DNA of 40,028 bases from an uncultured Prevotella sp. (lineage in GTDB: Bacteria; Bacteroidota; Bacteroidia; Bacteroidales; Bacteroidaceae): assembly GCA_900543155.1 (NCBI GenBank), contig UQQN01000009.1:1-40028 (forward strand), in the 5' to 3' direction. The translations under genes were made by a program, and so were the position numbers. Below the pieces are notes generated by a model, which did no database searches, was not told the origin of the DNA, and worked only from the letters and a program-made list of their open reading frames with translations. This document shows positions 1 to 8,253 of the stretch, piece after piece. Each line of letters begins with the position of its first letter. The first letter of the stretch is position 1.

Positions 1-1162
1 TAACCTGAGTTCGGGATAAGCGACAGTCGTTTTTCTTGCTATGCCAGATTTCCGATAGGTGCATATTACATTTGCCCTCCAAACAATATGGATGGCAAAA
101 TGCAGAATTGTAAAGTCCAAATGAAGTTTACTTTATAACAGCAAGCTGTCCGTCAACATTCTCTATGCAATAGTCAATGTTGATGGATGGCTTCTTTTCA
201 AAGAAGCTATACGCAGCCAAAACAGAAAGGACATTCATTACGAAATTGAACACGCTACGATGTCTTGAATGTACAAGTTGTGCAACGTTCTTAAGTTCGT
301 CATTGATGGTTTCTATGACAGATCTTTTGCGCAACAGAATCTTGTCATACAATGGCATAAGCTTGTTTTTCATATTGCATTTCAAGCCAGTGACAATTTC
401 TATACCGTCGTTAAACAATCTCTCAAACAAGCCATGCGAAATATATCCTTTGTCTGCGAATAATTTTCCGAACACATTATCACTCAATCTGTTAAAAACA
501 TCTGTATTCCTATCGTCAACATTCGCTTTCGTAAGCATAAAGTTAAGCAGTTCCCCTCTTTCATTACATATCAGATGCAACTTGAAACCGAAATACCATC
601 CCATGGTACTCTTACCTCTTTCTGCATAACCACGGAACACCTTGTTCCTTGTTATGCGCTTGTTGTGGCATACAGGAATGCATGTGCTGTCAATGAAACT
701 TATACCCGTGCATCTGCCAAAGCAAAACAGTTGAAGGAACAGCATCATCTCTACCGCGACTCTGGATTCGAGCTCAATAAAGCGGTTATATGAGAGCTGC
801 TTTGGGAACAAGTCGCACAAGTGCATCTTGACATAGAAGAGGTAATAATGCTTGAAGTTGCGGAAAGTGTTGAAATGAAAACAGATGAGTATTGTCATAA
901 TTTCCGACCGGCTCATAGTCCATTTACGATTGCGGTGCTTACGCCCGTCCTGCTCACAAATGGACATGCGGGCAATCTCTTTATCATATTCTTGGCAAAA
1001 ATCATCGATAATACAGAAAATTTCAGTAATTTTGTTCTTGGTAATCTCCATAACTATAGTATCTTTTTATTATATAACTAATTGATTTACAACCATAAAG
1101 GTGCTAAAAATTATTGAGATTACCAACTTTTATAAAGACTTTCTTATCCCGAACTCAGGTTA
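1..1162 (-). mobile_element. IS982-family insertion sequence, complete
   Basis: The element is bounded by a perfect 20-nt inverted repeat: bases 1-20 are the reverse complement of bases 1143-1162, with core ACCTGAGTTCGGGATAAG. It encloses one transposase gene on the minus strand that fills most of the element, which is the usual IS982 layout. The outermost TA/TA pair may be target sequence rather than element, so the true ends could be 3 and 1160. The left flank lies outside the window, so a target duplication cannot be checked. Both ends and the gene are intact, so the copy looks potentially active. Confidence 0.9.
128..1051 (-). CDS. IS982-family DDE transposase
   Basis: A 307-residue transposase expected to cut and rejoin DNA at the flanking inverted repeats. 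A DDE triad is readable: D121 in FIDSTCIP, D200 in FADKGYIS and E247 in RKRSVIETINDELK, followed by a basic HSRHRS segment. The RSVIETINDELK signature and the length near 300 residues are typical of IS982 transposases, including those of oral Bacteroidales. The frame is open and not interrupted. The ATG at 1051 sits about 90 bp inside the right inverted repeat. Family assignment is by motif recognition. Confidence 0.92.
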   Translation of the reverse strand: MEITKNKITEIFCIIDDFCQEYDKEIARMSICEQDGRKHRNRKWTMSRSEIMTILICFHFNTFRNFKHYYLFYVKMHLCDLFPKQLSYNRFIELESRVAVEMMLFLQLFCFGRCTGISFIDSTCIPVCHNKRITRNKVFRGYAERGKSTMGWYFGFKLHLICNERGELLNFMLTKANVDDRNTDVFNRLSDNVFGKLFADKGYISHGLFERLFNDGIEIVTGLKCNMKNKLMPLYDKILLRKRSVIETINDELKNVAQLVHSRHRSVFNFVMNVLSVLAAYSFFEKKPSINIDYCIENVDGQLAVIK

Positions 1163-1325
1163 TTTAGGATGCAAACCTACTTTCCCCCAAGGGGAAACTT
1201 GCGCCCCCAATATACGACTTGCAATATACGTGTCCTATTAAAACGGCTGTTCGCCTAGGTCCAATCTTACCCCAAGCGGGGTAATCTCCTGTAACATGCC
1301 CTTATCTAGGACCAACGCAACTTTA

Positions 1326-2006
1326 TCATCCGATGCTTCTCATCGCCTCCCATAACTTATTTCCCTCGGGATAAGGTGCATCCACCGAAATAAGTTTATG
1401 GCTCACAGGGTGTTCAAACTCAATGTGGCGTGCGTGCAAACAAATAGAACCATCAGGGTTAGAGCGTGGTGCACCATATTTAAGGTCGCCCTTAATCACA
1501 CAATGCATCGCTGCCAACTGACAACGAATTTGGTGGTGGCGTCCCGTGTGCAAATTCACCTCAAGCAAAAAATAACGATCCGACGAACCAATAAGTCGGT
1601 AATCGAGCACAGCCTTCTTGCTGCCAGGCACTTCGCGTGTATGAGCATACGCCTTGTTTTGTTTCTCGTTACGCGTAAGCCAGTGTGTCAGCGTGTCTTG
1701 TGGCTTTTCGGGTGCTGCGCAAACAATGGCGTGGTAAGTCTTGCGAATTTTTCCACCTACGCGAAACATCTCATTCAGTCTTGCCAACGCCTTGCTGGTG
1801 CGAGCAAACACCACGATGCCACTAACCGGTCGGTCAAGTCGGTGTACCACACCAAGAAACACCTCGCCCGGTTTATTATATTTCTCTTTGATGTAAGCCT
1901 TCACGTCTTCTGCCAGCGTGCGGTCACCCGTTTTGTCACCCTGCACAATCTCGCCTGCAGCCTTGTTTGCAATAATGATATGGTTGTCTTCGTAGAGGAT
2001 ATTCAT
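1326..2006 (-). CDS. RluA-family pseudouridine synthase, single domain
   Basis: Likely converts specific uridines of rRNA or tRNA to pseudouridine. The catalytic motif HRLDRPVSG (residues 55-63) carries the conserved nucleophilic Asp58. HTGRHHQIRCQLA, further on, is the second family signature. At 226 residues it lacks the N-terminal S4 RNA-binding domain found in the second RluA-family gene of this window (13686-14798), so it belongs to the short RluA/RluC-type branch common in Bacteroidetes. The exact target site cannot be read from sequence. It is separated from fabG upstream by a 22-bp perfect inverted repeat (2029-2098). The start at 2006 gives the canonical N-terminus MNILYEDNHIIIANK. 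Confidence 0.88.
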   Translation of the reverse strand: MNILYEDNHIIIANKAAGEIVQGDKTGDRTLAEDVKAYIKEKYNKPGEVFLGVVHRLDRPVSGIVVFARTSKALARLNEMFRVGGKIRKTYHAIVCAAPEKPQDTLTHWLTRNEKQNKAYAHTREVPGSKKAVLDYRLIGSSDRYFLLEVNLHTGRHHQIRCQLAAMHCVIKGDLKYGAPRSNPDGSICLHARHIEFEHPVSHKLISVDAPYPEGNKLWEAMRSIG

Positions 2007-2028
2007 ATTCGTTTTATTAGATTTAAAC

Positions 2029-2098
2029 TTTTAAGGTTATGAGGTTATAATATTACCTTTGTAAATAAAGGTGACGTTATAACCTCATAACCTTAAAA
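2029..2098. repeat. 22-bp perfect intergenic inverted repeat
   Basis: Bases 2029-2050 and 2077-2098 are exact reverse complements (arm TTTTAAGGTTATGAGGTTAT plus AA). The loop holds a smaller hairpin, ACCTTT-GTAAAT-AAAGGT. It lies between fabG and the downstream pseudouridine synthase gene. The arm resembles those at 12458, 25249 and 29256. It could act as a terminator or an mRNA-end stabiliser; there is no clear T tract. Confidence 0.85.
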
Positions 2099-2132
2099 CG
2101 AAGTGTAAACTTTTAAGTAGCGTTTCTACTTA

Positions 2133-2879
2133 TTACATATTCATACCGCCGTCAACCTGGATAACCTGTCCAGTAACGTAGCTTGACATGTCCGAAGCGA
2201 GGAAAGTAGCCACATTGGCAATATCCTCAGTCTGACCACCGCGACGAAGGGGAATAGCCTTCATCCATTCTTTGCGAACCTCTTCGCTGAGCTGAGCAGT
2301 CATAGCTGTTTCGATGAAGCCAGGAGCGATTGCATTAGCGCGGATGCCGCGACTACCCATTTCCTGAGCCACACTCTTAGCCAAAGCGATGAGACCTGCC
2401 TTTGAAGCAGCATAGTTGCTCTGACCAGCGTTGCCGTGAACACCAACAACCGAAGCCATGTTGATGATAGACCCCTTGCGCTGACGCATCATGATGGGGG
2501 TGCAAGCGTGGATAAAGTTGAAGGCAGACTTCAAGTTAACAGCAATCACAGCGTCCCACTGTTGTTCAGTCATGCGCAACATAAGACCGTCTTTTGTGAT
2601 ACCAGCGTTGTTAACCAAAATATCGATAGCGCCAAAGTCTTCCTTAACCTTGTTTACCACCTCTGCAGTTTCTTCAAAGTTTGCTGCGTTTGATGCGTAG
2701 CCTAAGCATTTTACGCCCTTAGCTTCGATTTCCTTGCGAGTTTCTTCGCCGTTTTCGTCGATAACCAAGTCAGTGAAAGCAATGTTTGCACCTTCTTCGG
2801 CAAACTTCAATGCAATAGCCTTGCCAATGCCGCGAGCAGCACCTGTAATCAAGGCAGTTTTACCTGTTAATAATCCCAT
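2133..2879 (-). CDS. fabG: 3-oxoacyl-[acyl-carrier-protein] reductase FabG
   Basis: Short-chain dehydrogenase that reduces 3-oxoacyl-ACP to 3-hydroxyacyl-ACP with NADPH in cytoplasmic type II fatty-acid elongation. The Rossmann nucleotide-binding motif TGAARGIG is at residues 12-19 and NNAG at 90-93. The catalytic set is Ser143, Tyr156 and Lys160 (YAASK). The C-terminus ends in GQVIQVDGGMNM, the classic FabG tail, and the 248-residue length is normal. A TetR regulator lies 88 bp upstream on the same strand and could control it. FabG is hard to tell from other SDRs, but the motif set and tail fit FabG well. Confidence 0.93.
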   Translation of the reverse strand: MGLLTGKTALITGAARGIGKAIALKFAEEGANIAFTDLVIDENGEETRKEIEAKGVKCLGYASNAANFEETAEVVNKVKEDFGAIDILVNNAGITKDGLMLRMTEQQWDAVIAVNLKSAFNFIHACTPIMMRQRKGSIINMASVVGVHGNAGQSNYAASKAGLIALAKSVAQEMGSRGIRANAIAPGFIETAMTAQLSEEVRKEWMKAIPLRRGGQTEDIANVATFLASDMSSYVTGQVIQVDGGMNM

Positions 2880-2967
2880 TTTATTTAATGATTAAATTAA
2901 TTCCTTTTTTGTATGCCCTAAAATATGGGGCGTTAAATCTACACGGTTTTATGTAGCCGATGCTTGT

Positions 2968-3564
2968 TTATTTCACCGCAGGCGGCATATTCAGCACGCG
3001 CAGCACGATGCCCTTCACTATAGGGTAAGTTTCGTCTTCAGAGAGCCCTTCACCCAGTCTGTCATAGATATAGGGCACTTCGAGTCCTTTCACCGAGTAG
3101 TGTATAATATCCGCCATCAGAGTCACGTTTTCAATACGGAAGCGTCCTTTTTCCACGCCCTCATTGAGCACCTTAGTCAGGATGCGTCGTTCTTCTTCGT
3201 CGAAGGCCTTGCGCACCTTTTCCACCATCCAAATATTGCGGAAGAACTCAGCTCTCAGCGTACCGTTACGTGCCACCGTGTCACGAATAATGCTAAGGTG
3301 TGCATAAATCATCGCGAAGATTTTTTCTTCGGGTTCTACATTCATGGCAGCCACCTCGTCCATTTTTTCAGAGAGTCGTTCTAATTCCTCTTCGATTACC
3401 GCATAATAGATTTCCTCTTTATTGCGGAAATAGGTATAGAGCGTGCGTCGTCCTCTTCCTGAGGCTGCAGCAATATCGTTCATTGTTGTAGCCTCAAGTC
3501 CTTTATGGGCAAATAGGTCGCGTGCCACTTCGAGCAGTTTTTGTCGCGTTTTTGTAATAGACAT
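2968..3564 (-). CDS. TetR/AcrR-family transcriptional regulator
   Basis: A 198-residue one-component regulator. The N-terminal helix-turn-helix covers about residues 8-54: LLEVARDLFAHKGLEATTMN, then IAAASGRGRRTLYTYFRNKE, with the usual TLYTYFRNK recognition-helix region. The remaining residues are helical and would bind a ligand and dimerise. The ligand is unknown. It is transcribed toward fabG with an 88-bp gap, so control of fatty-acid genes is possible but is inference. Its upstream region has a strong promoter (3614-3644) and a tandem array of degenerate copies of that promoter region. Confidence 0.9.
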   Translation of the reverse strand: MSITKTRQKLLEVARDLFAHKGLEATTMNDIAAASGRGRRTLYTYFRNKEEIYYAVIEEELERLSEKMDEVAAMNVEPEEKIFAMIYAHLSIIRDTVARNGTLRAEFFRNIWMVEKVRKAFDEEERRILTKVLNEGVEKGRFRIENVTLMADIIHYSVKGLEVPYIYDRLGEGLSEDETYPIVKGIVLRVLNMPPAVK

Positions 3565-3595
3565 AGTTCTTTTGTTGCGCAGTTAAATTAAGCAC

Positions 3596-3806
3596 ACTTT
3601 TGCTTTCAGTGTGCAAAGATAGTGCAAGGTGAGCGAAGTACAAAATGAAAGTTCAAAAACTTTCGTTTTTACTTCCAAACCGCCGCCTATCTTGGCGAAG
3701 CAGAGTAGTGCAAACCGAGCATAATAACAAAACGAAAGTCAAAAACTTTCATTTTTTTATTATCGAGGTGCAGCCTATCTTGGCGAAGCAGAGTGGTGCA
3801 AGGTGA
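3596..3806 (-). repeat. Promoter-containing tandem repeat array, locus A
   Basis: About 2.4 units of 86-88 bp. The anchor TGCAA recurs at 3623, 3709 and 3797. The core GCCTATCTTGGCGAAGCAGA appears twice (around 3685 and 3772), and a spacer in each unit forms a hairpin of AAAGTTTTTGA-type arms. The unit nearest tetR contains the putative promoter; in the outer units the -7 element is degenerate. The family resemblance to 15596-15764 and 16845-17035 is clear in the core CAGCCTAnCTT...AGTGCAA. Confidence 0.85.
3614..3644 (-). promoter_or_regulatory. Bacteroidetes-type promoter of the TetR gene
   Basis: On the minus strand TTTG (3641-3644) is followed by 19 nt and then TATCTTTG (3614-3621). This matches the -33 TTTG / -7 TAnnTTTG consensus of the Bacteroidetes primary sigma factor. 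It lies 50 bp upstream of the start codon at 3564. Confidence 0.75.
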
Positions 3807-3818
3807 ATGCTGCACGAT

Positions 3819-4020
3819 TTTATCGAATTTTTAACGTCGATAAAGGGCAAGGTTAAATGGGTTACCCCGTTAGGGGTGAGATAAGGTAGCCAGGCATGTG
3901 AAGGGATTTTATTCCACTTTACATGCCTGATTTATGTATTCCACCACACCAAACGAGTCACCCTACCTAACGGGCTAACCCACTAACCTCACCCCTTATC
4001 GACGTCAAAAATCCGATAAC
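3819..4020. repeat. Large imperfect palindrome (about 200 bp)
   Basis: The outer arms, about 55 nt each, start at 3819 (TTATCGAATTTTTAACGTCG) and 4019 on the other strand (TTATCGGATTTTTGACGTCG). They match at most positions, and most differences are transitions. An inner hairpin is formed by CAGGCATGT (3891-3899) and ACATGCCTG (3921-3929). No coding capacity is seen. Bases 3856-3906 recur in inverted orientation at 39971-40021. It looks like a MITE-like or other folded repeat; no transposase is associated. Confidence 0.85.
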
Positions 4021-4126
4021 GTCTTGCCATACAAATTCAAAACAAGCACATTAAATTCCGTTTGCTCATTAATTAAAAAATCATAAAATAACTCATTACC
4101 TCTTCCTCCAAAAATCTACAAGTCTC

Positions 4127-4159
4127 ATTCCGATATCATCCCGATATCATCCCGAAGCC
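4127..4159 (+). repeat. 11-bp tandem repeat array, three units
   Basis: Three consecutive 11-mers: ATTCCGATATC (4127), ATCCCGATATC (4138) and ATCCCGAAGCC (4149). The period equals about one helical turn. The array lies about 90 bp upstream of the promoter of the broken gene at 4298. The same consensus ATnCCGAnnnC recurs four times at 17158-17201. Confidence 0.85.
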
Positions 4160-4228
4160 ATACAAAAGGAATTTTTACCCCAAAATACATCATAAGGCAT
4201 CTTTCAGAAAAGATTTTTTTATAAAACA

Positions 4229-4258
4229 TTGCATTCGTTTAAAAAAGTATTACCTTTG
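4229..4258 (+). promoter_or_regulatory. Promoter of the broken S8-like gene
   Basis: TTG (4229-4231), 19 nt, then TACCTTTG (4251-4258), a good match to the Bacteroidetes -33/-7 pattern. It lies 40 bp upstream of the ATG at 4298. Confidence 0.65.
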
Positions 4259-4297
4259 TAGGTAGAACAAAAATAAGAAACTCATTTAATTTAACGC

Positions 4298-4509
4298 ATG
4301 AAAAAACATACTTTTTTAGGCGGTTAGTCGTTGTGGTTTGTGCCGCTTTGCCCATGGCAGTCACGGCGCAGAGCACAAACAATGACGATGGCGTGGTGAA
4401 ACTTGATCCCCGTTTTCGTCATAACGACGCACGTCCTGGCGAGGTGCTCGTGAAGTTTAAAGATCAAAACCCTGTTACCATTCTCACACACTATGGCATT
4501 GTTATTTAA
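4298..4509 (+). pseudogene. Truncated, frameshifted secreted protein (S8 peptidase N-terminus-like)
   Basis: The ATG at 4298 opens MKKHTFLGG and stops at 4325. Reading one frame over from the T run at 4312-4317 gives a continuous peptide: a hydrophobic signal segment (RRLVVVVCAALPMAVTAQ), then a short segment ending DARPGEVLVKFKDQNPVTIL, then a stop at 4507. The run has six T where seven would keep the frame. A signal peptide followed by a GEVLVKFK motif is typical of the start of secreted Bacteroidales subtilisin-like (S8) peptidases, but only about 70 residues remain and no catalytic domain follows. The family call is tentative; that the gene is broken is clear. The intact promoter suggests decay is recent. 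Confidence 0.6.
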
Positions 4510-4555
4510 TCTGTTGGAATATTGTGAGATGTAAAACGATGAAACAATTTATAAA

Positions 4556-5508
4556 ATGAAGCATTTTAAAATGGAGAAAACTATAAGATTCTTCCTCTTA
4601 TGTTTGTTTGCACTGACTTGTAGCGCGATGAACGCACAGGGTTTGTCCAAGGTAATGCAACGCATATTACGATTTAAGGTTACACCAGCCAACGAGGGGG
4701 TTATAGTAAAGGTGAAAACCGAAGATTCTGCCGATTTACTTAATCATGTCAGCACCACAAAACAGATTACCGTAGAAAATGGTCATGCCCTGTTTGTCGT
4801 GATGGATAACCCCCAACCTATTGTGGGGTCTTTGAATGTTCGTACACACCCTTCGGGAGCTCAGGTCTATATTGATGGTAAAAAACAGAGTACGTCACAC
4901 CTTGTATGATTGATAATGTGCTGATTGGAACACATAAGGTAGAACTGAAACTTGATGGGGTTAAAAGTGTAGAACAGAAAGTTACAGTAAGGCGGAATAT
5001 GTCTTTAACTATAGAGAAAACTTTGTGTTCGAAAAATCAGTTTGCTATCGCCTCAAAAAATTATATGATAAACGATGGTGATAACTCAAGTATAAATATC
5101 GATGAATTAAAGGAAAACCAACGTATTGGTGGTACTGTTACAACTTCTAAGGAACCCGAGGTATTTGACAATGCTCATGTAGAAGCACCAGCTTCATTTC
5201 CTGGGGGTGAGTGTGCTTTGCTCCAATTTGTAAGCAATAACTTTGTGTATCCTGAAAATGCTCAGAAACAAGAAGTTGAGGGGATGGTTGTAGTCCGTTT
5301 TATGGTTGGTACCAATGGTATAGTAAGTGATTTAGTGGTTGAAAAATCTCTTACACCTGAGTGCGATTAAGCTGTTATTGACGTGATTAGTAAATTACCG
5401 CGCTTTATTCCTGCAAAGCTTAATGGTCGCCCTGTTTCTGTTTGGTTCCGTCTTCCTGTGCGTTTCCGCTTTGCAGATGATAACAATTCTAATACAAAGG
5501 GCTCATAA
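4556..5508 (+). pseudogene. Broken PEGA-domain / TonB C-terminal domain protein
   Basis: Three reading segments form one protein. Segment 1 (from 4556; ATG 4571 is an alternative start) has a signal peptide ending CSAMNAQ and the first half of a PEGA domain, GSLNVRTHPSGAQVYIDGKK. The frame shifts at the A run 4880-4885 (six A; seven would keep frame), and the next frame continues TEYVTPCMIDNVLIGTHKVE, completing PEGA. A TonB C-terminal domain follows (APASFPGGECALLQFVSNNF and VEGMVVVRFMVGTNGIVSDL), interrupted by TAA at 5368 where relatives usually have Glu (one base change from GAA). The remainder reads AVIDVISKLPRFIPAKLNG and ends at 5506-5508. An intact version would be an exported protein of about 317 residues anchored in or spanning the periplasm. 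Two independent lesions argue for a real pseudogene. Confidence 0.85.
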
Positions 5509-5864
5509 ATACTCTCATCTCACGCAAAACTTAGTCCGTTCCCCAAAATATATTGATAGCTCATTGTGGGATGTTCACGATGAACTATCAATACTTAAAC
5601 TTTAGCAACTCTATTGCTCAAAGATTGGACTTATTACAAAATAGTTAATAAAAAGGGGAGAAACTTTGCAGATGTTATAAGTATGTCGTAACTTTGTAGT
5701 CGAAAACATAAGGATAAGCTTACCTTTAAGAAAACAAGCTTTCTATTTTTACTTATACTCACTTTTAAAATAACATTTTATGATGCACGGTTTGTTGTCC
5801 ATGTTATAGGACAAAACAGACGGCGCATGATAAAGCATTTATAACTCTAAACCCCTTTATACAA
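5509..5864 (+). other. Intergenic region upstream of pflB
   Basis: A 356-bp gap without a credible gene; short open frames here have no start context or recognisable product. It holds the pflB promoter (5665-5696) and a 168-nt leader between that promoter and the start codon. No riboswitch fold or terminator was recognised. Confidence 0.6.
5665..5696 (+). promoter_or_regulatory. Promoter of pflB
   Basis: TTTG (5665-5668), 20 nt, then TAACTTTG (5689-5696): a close match to the Bacteroidetes -33/-7 consensus. The start codon is about 168 nt downstream, so the mRNA would have a long leader. Confidence 0.75.
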
Positions 5865-8081
5865 ATGAAATTCATTGAAGGCCCCTGGACTGAGCAAATC
5901 AATGTAACCGACTTTGTAAAGCGTAACATCACTCCGTATGAGGGCGATGCCTCTTTCTTGGTTGGTGCCACCGAACGTACTCGCAAGTTGTGGAATATCT
6001 GCTTGCAGGCGCTCGAAGAAGAACGCGCTAATGGTGGTGTTCGCTCACTCGACCCCGATACTGTTTCAACTATTAGCTCGCACAAGGCTGGCTATATCGA
6101 CAAAGAGAATGAACTCATTGTTGGCCTCCAAACTGACGAACTCTTGAAGCGTGCCATCAAGCCCTTCGGTGGCATTAAGGTGGTAGAGAAGGCTTGTGCT
6201 CAGCAAGGTCATCCTGTTAACGAACATGTTAAGGACATCTTTACACACTACCGCAAGACTCACAACGATGGTGTGTTCGATGTGTACACTGAAGAAATTC
6301 GTCGTTTCCGTTCACTCGGCTTCCTCACAGGTTTGCCCGATAACTATGCTCGTGGTCGTGTGATTGGCGACTATCGTCGTTTGGCTGTTTATGGTATCGA
6401 TCGTTTGATTGAGGCTAAGGAGGCTGACAAGCAGGCTATTGGTAGCCCCATGACTGACGCACGCATTCGTTTGCGCGAAGAAGTTGCTGAACAAATCAAG
6501 GCGCTTAAGGAAATGAAGGTAATGGGCGAATACTATGGCCTTGAACTCGGTCGTCCCGCTCAGAACGCTCAAGAGGCTGTACAATGGGTTTACATGGCTT
6601 ATCTCGCTGCTGTGAAGGAGCAAGATGGTGCTGCTATGTCACTCGGTAATGTATCTTCATTCCTCGATATCTACATTGAGCACGACCTTAAGCACAACCT
6701 TATCGACGAGACTTTCGCTCAGGAACTCATCGACCAGTTTGTAATGAAACTCCGTATGGTGCGTCACCTCCGTATGGATGCTTACAACGAAATCTTTGCT
6801 GGTGACCCCACATGGGTAACTGAATCACTCGGTGGCCGTTTCAACGATGGTACACTCAAGGTAACTAAGACTTCGTTCCGTTTCCTCCAAACTCTTTACA
6901 ACCTCGGTCCCTCACCCGAGCCTAACTTGACTGTGCTCTGGAGCCCCGAATTGCCCGAGGGTTGGAAGGATTTCTGCGCTAAGGTTAGTGTGGATACTTC
7001 GTCTATCCAGTACGAGAACGATACGCTTATGCGCGAAGTACGTGGTAACGATGACTACGGAATTGCTTGCTGCGTAAGCTACCAGGCTATTGGTAAGCAG
7101 ATTCAGTTCTTTGGTGCACGTTGCAACTTGGCTAAGGCTCTCTTGCTCGCTATCAATGGAGGTCGCTGCGAAAAGACTGGTACTGTGATGCTCGAAGGCA
7201 TTCCTGCTTTGACTTCTGACGTATTGAACTACGACGAGGTATTGAAGAACTACAAGTTGGTGCTCAAGCAGATTGCTCGTATCTATAACGATGCAATGAA
7301 CATCATCCACTACATGCACGATAAGTACTACTACGAGAAGGCTCAGATGGCTCTTATCGATACTGATCCTAGCATTAACATTGCTTATGGTGCTGCAGGT
7401 CTTTCTATTGCTATCGACTCTCTCTCTGCCATTAAGTATGCTAAGGTTACTGCTAAGCGTAACGATATAGGTTTGACTGAAGGCTTCGACGTAGAAGGTG
7501 AATTCCCCTGCTTCGGTAACAATGACGACCGTGTGGACCACCTTGGTGTTGACCTCGTTTACTACTTCGACGAGGAACTCAAGAAGTTGCCCGTTTACAA
7601 GAACGCTCAACCTACTCTCTCATTGCTCACTATCACTTCGAATGTGATGTATGGTAAGAAGACTGGTGCAACTCCTGATGGTCGTGCCGCAGGCATAGCT
7701 TTTGCTCCGGGTGCTAACCCCATGCACGGACGTGATAAGAGCGGTGCTGTTGCTTCGTTGGCATCAGTTGCTAAACTTCGTTACCGTGACTCACAGGATG
7801 GTATTTCTAACACCTTCAGCATCGTGCCCCAGAGCTTGGGTCGTACTCCTGAAGAACGTGTAGAAAACTTGGTTACTATGATGGATGGTTACTTCACTAA
7901 GGGTGCTCACCACTTGAATGTGAACGTGCTCAATCGCGAAATGCTTGAGGACGCTATGGAACATCCTGAAAAGTACCCGCAGCTTACTATTCGTGTAAGT
8001 GGTTACGCTGTGAACTTCGTGAAGCTCTCACGCGAACACCAGCTTGAGGTAATCTCTCGTTCGTTCCACGAACGTATGTAA
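5865..8081 (+). CDS. pflB: Formate C-acetyltransferase (pyruvate formate-lyase)
   Basis: Glycyl-radical enzyme of anaerobic sugar fermentation: pyruvate plus CoA gives acetyl-CoA plus formate, in the cytoplasm. The adjacent catalytic cysteines are C402-C403 in GIACCVSYQAIG. The radical-bearing glycine is G713 in RVSGYAVNF, near the C-terminus. The 738-residue length is normal for PflB rather than the longer glycerol/diol dehydratase-type relatives. Codon use is strongly biased (CGT, CTC, AAC, GGT), as expected for a highly expressed enzyme. No activating radical-SAM enzyme gene (pflA) is next to it: downstream are stem-loops and a convergent gene. Its acetyl-CoA product is the substrate of Pta-AckA encoded at 37421-39706. 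Confidence 0.97.
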   Translation: MKFIEGPWTEQINVTDFVKRNITPYEGDASFLVGATERTRKLWNICLQALEEERANGGVRSLDPDTVSTISSHKAGYIDKENELIVGLQTDELLKRAIKPFGGIKVVEKACAQQGHPVNEHVKDIFTHYRKTHNDGVFDVYTEEIRRFRSLGFLTGLPDNYARGRVIGDYRRLAVYGIDRLIEAKEADKQAIGSPMTDARIRLREEVAEQIKALKEMKVMGEYYGLELGRPAQNAQEAVQWVYMAYLAAVKEQDGAAMSLGNVSSFLDIYIEHDLKHNLIDETFAQELIDQFVMKLRMVRHLRMDAYNEIFAGDPTWVTESLGGRFNDGTLKVTKTSFRFLQTLYNLGPSPEPNLTVLWSPELPEGWKDFCAKVSVDTSSIQYENDTLMREVRGNDDYGIACCVSYQAIGKQIQFFGARCNLAKALLLAINGGRCEKTGTVMLEGIPALTSDVLNYDEVLKNYKLVLKQIARIYNDAMNIIHYMHDKYYYEKAQMALIDTDPSINIAYGAAGLSIAIDSLSAIKYAKVTAKRNDIGLTEGFDVEGEFPCFGNNDDRVDHLGVDLVYYFDEELKKLPVYKNAQPTLSLLTITSNVMYGKKTGATPDGRAAGIAFAPGANPMHGRDKSGAVASLASVAKLRYRDSQDGISNTFSIVPQSLGRTPEERVENLVTMMDGYFTKGAHHLNVNVLNREMLEDAMEHPEKYPQLTIRVSGYAVNFVKLSREHQLEVISRSFHERM

Positions 8082-8094
8082 GATTTAAGTGTTA

Positions 8095-8153
8095 TGTGTT
8101 AAGTTTTACCTCCTAAATGTGTTAGGCATGAGGAGTATTTGGTACTTAACACA
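8095..8153. repeat. Inverted repeat just downstream of pflB
   Basis: TGTGTTAAGT (8095-8104) pairs with ACTTAACACA (8144-8153). The interior has further partial pairing (CCTCC with GGAG). It lies 14 bp after the pflB stop and may protect or terminate its mRNA. Confidence 0.6.
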
Positions 8154-8172
8154 AACTTAATGGATAATAATT

Positions 8173-8253
8173 TTAGCCCCACAGTATAAATGTTGGGAGA
8201 CGATGGATTGGTCGCACTTCTTAAGCATTTCTACTGTGGGGCTAATAATTTTG
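8173..8253. terminator. Bidirectional terminator-like stem between pflB and the convergent gene
   Basis: TTAGCCCCACAGTA (8173-8186) is the exact reverse complement of 8232-8245. The 45-nt loop is long for an intrinsic terminator, but a T-rich stretch (TAATTTTGTTTT) follows on the plus strand. It lies between the convergent stops at 8081 and 8342. Confidence 0.6.

Noticed and set aside
1163..1325. Possible tRNA or small RNA between the IS and the first gene
   Set aside because: No cloverleaf arms or conserved T-arm sequence could be assembled; only short CCCC/GGGG pairings are present.
2054..2061. Plus-strand TACCTTTG within the inverted repeat at 2029-2098
   Set aside because: Both flanking genes are on the minus strand, so it would drive nothing; most likely chance within the stem-loop.
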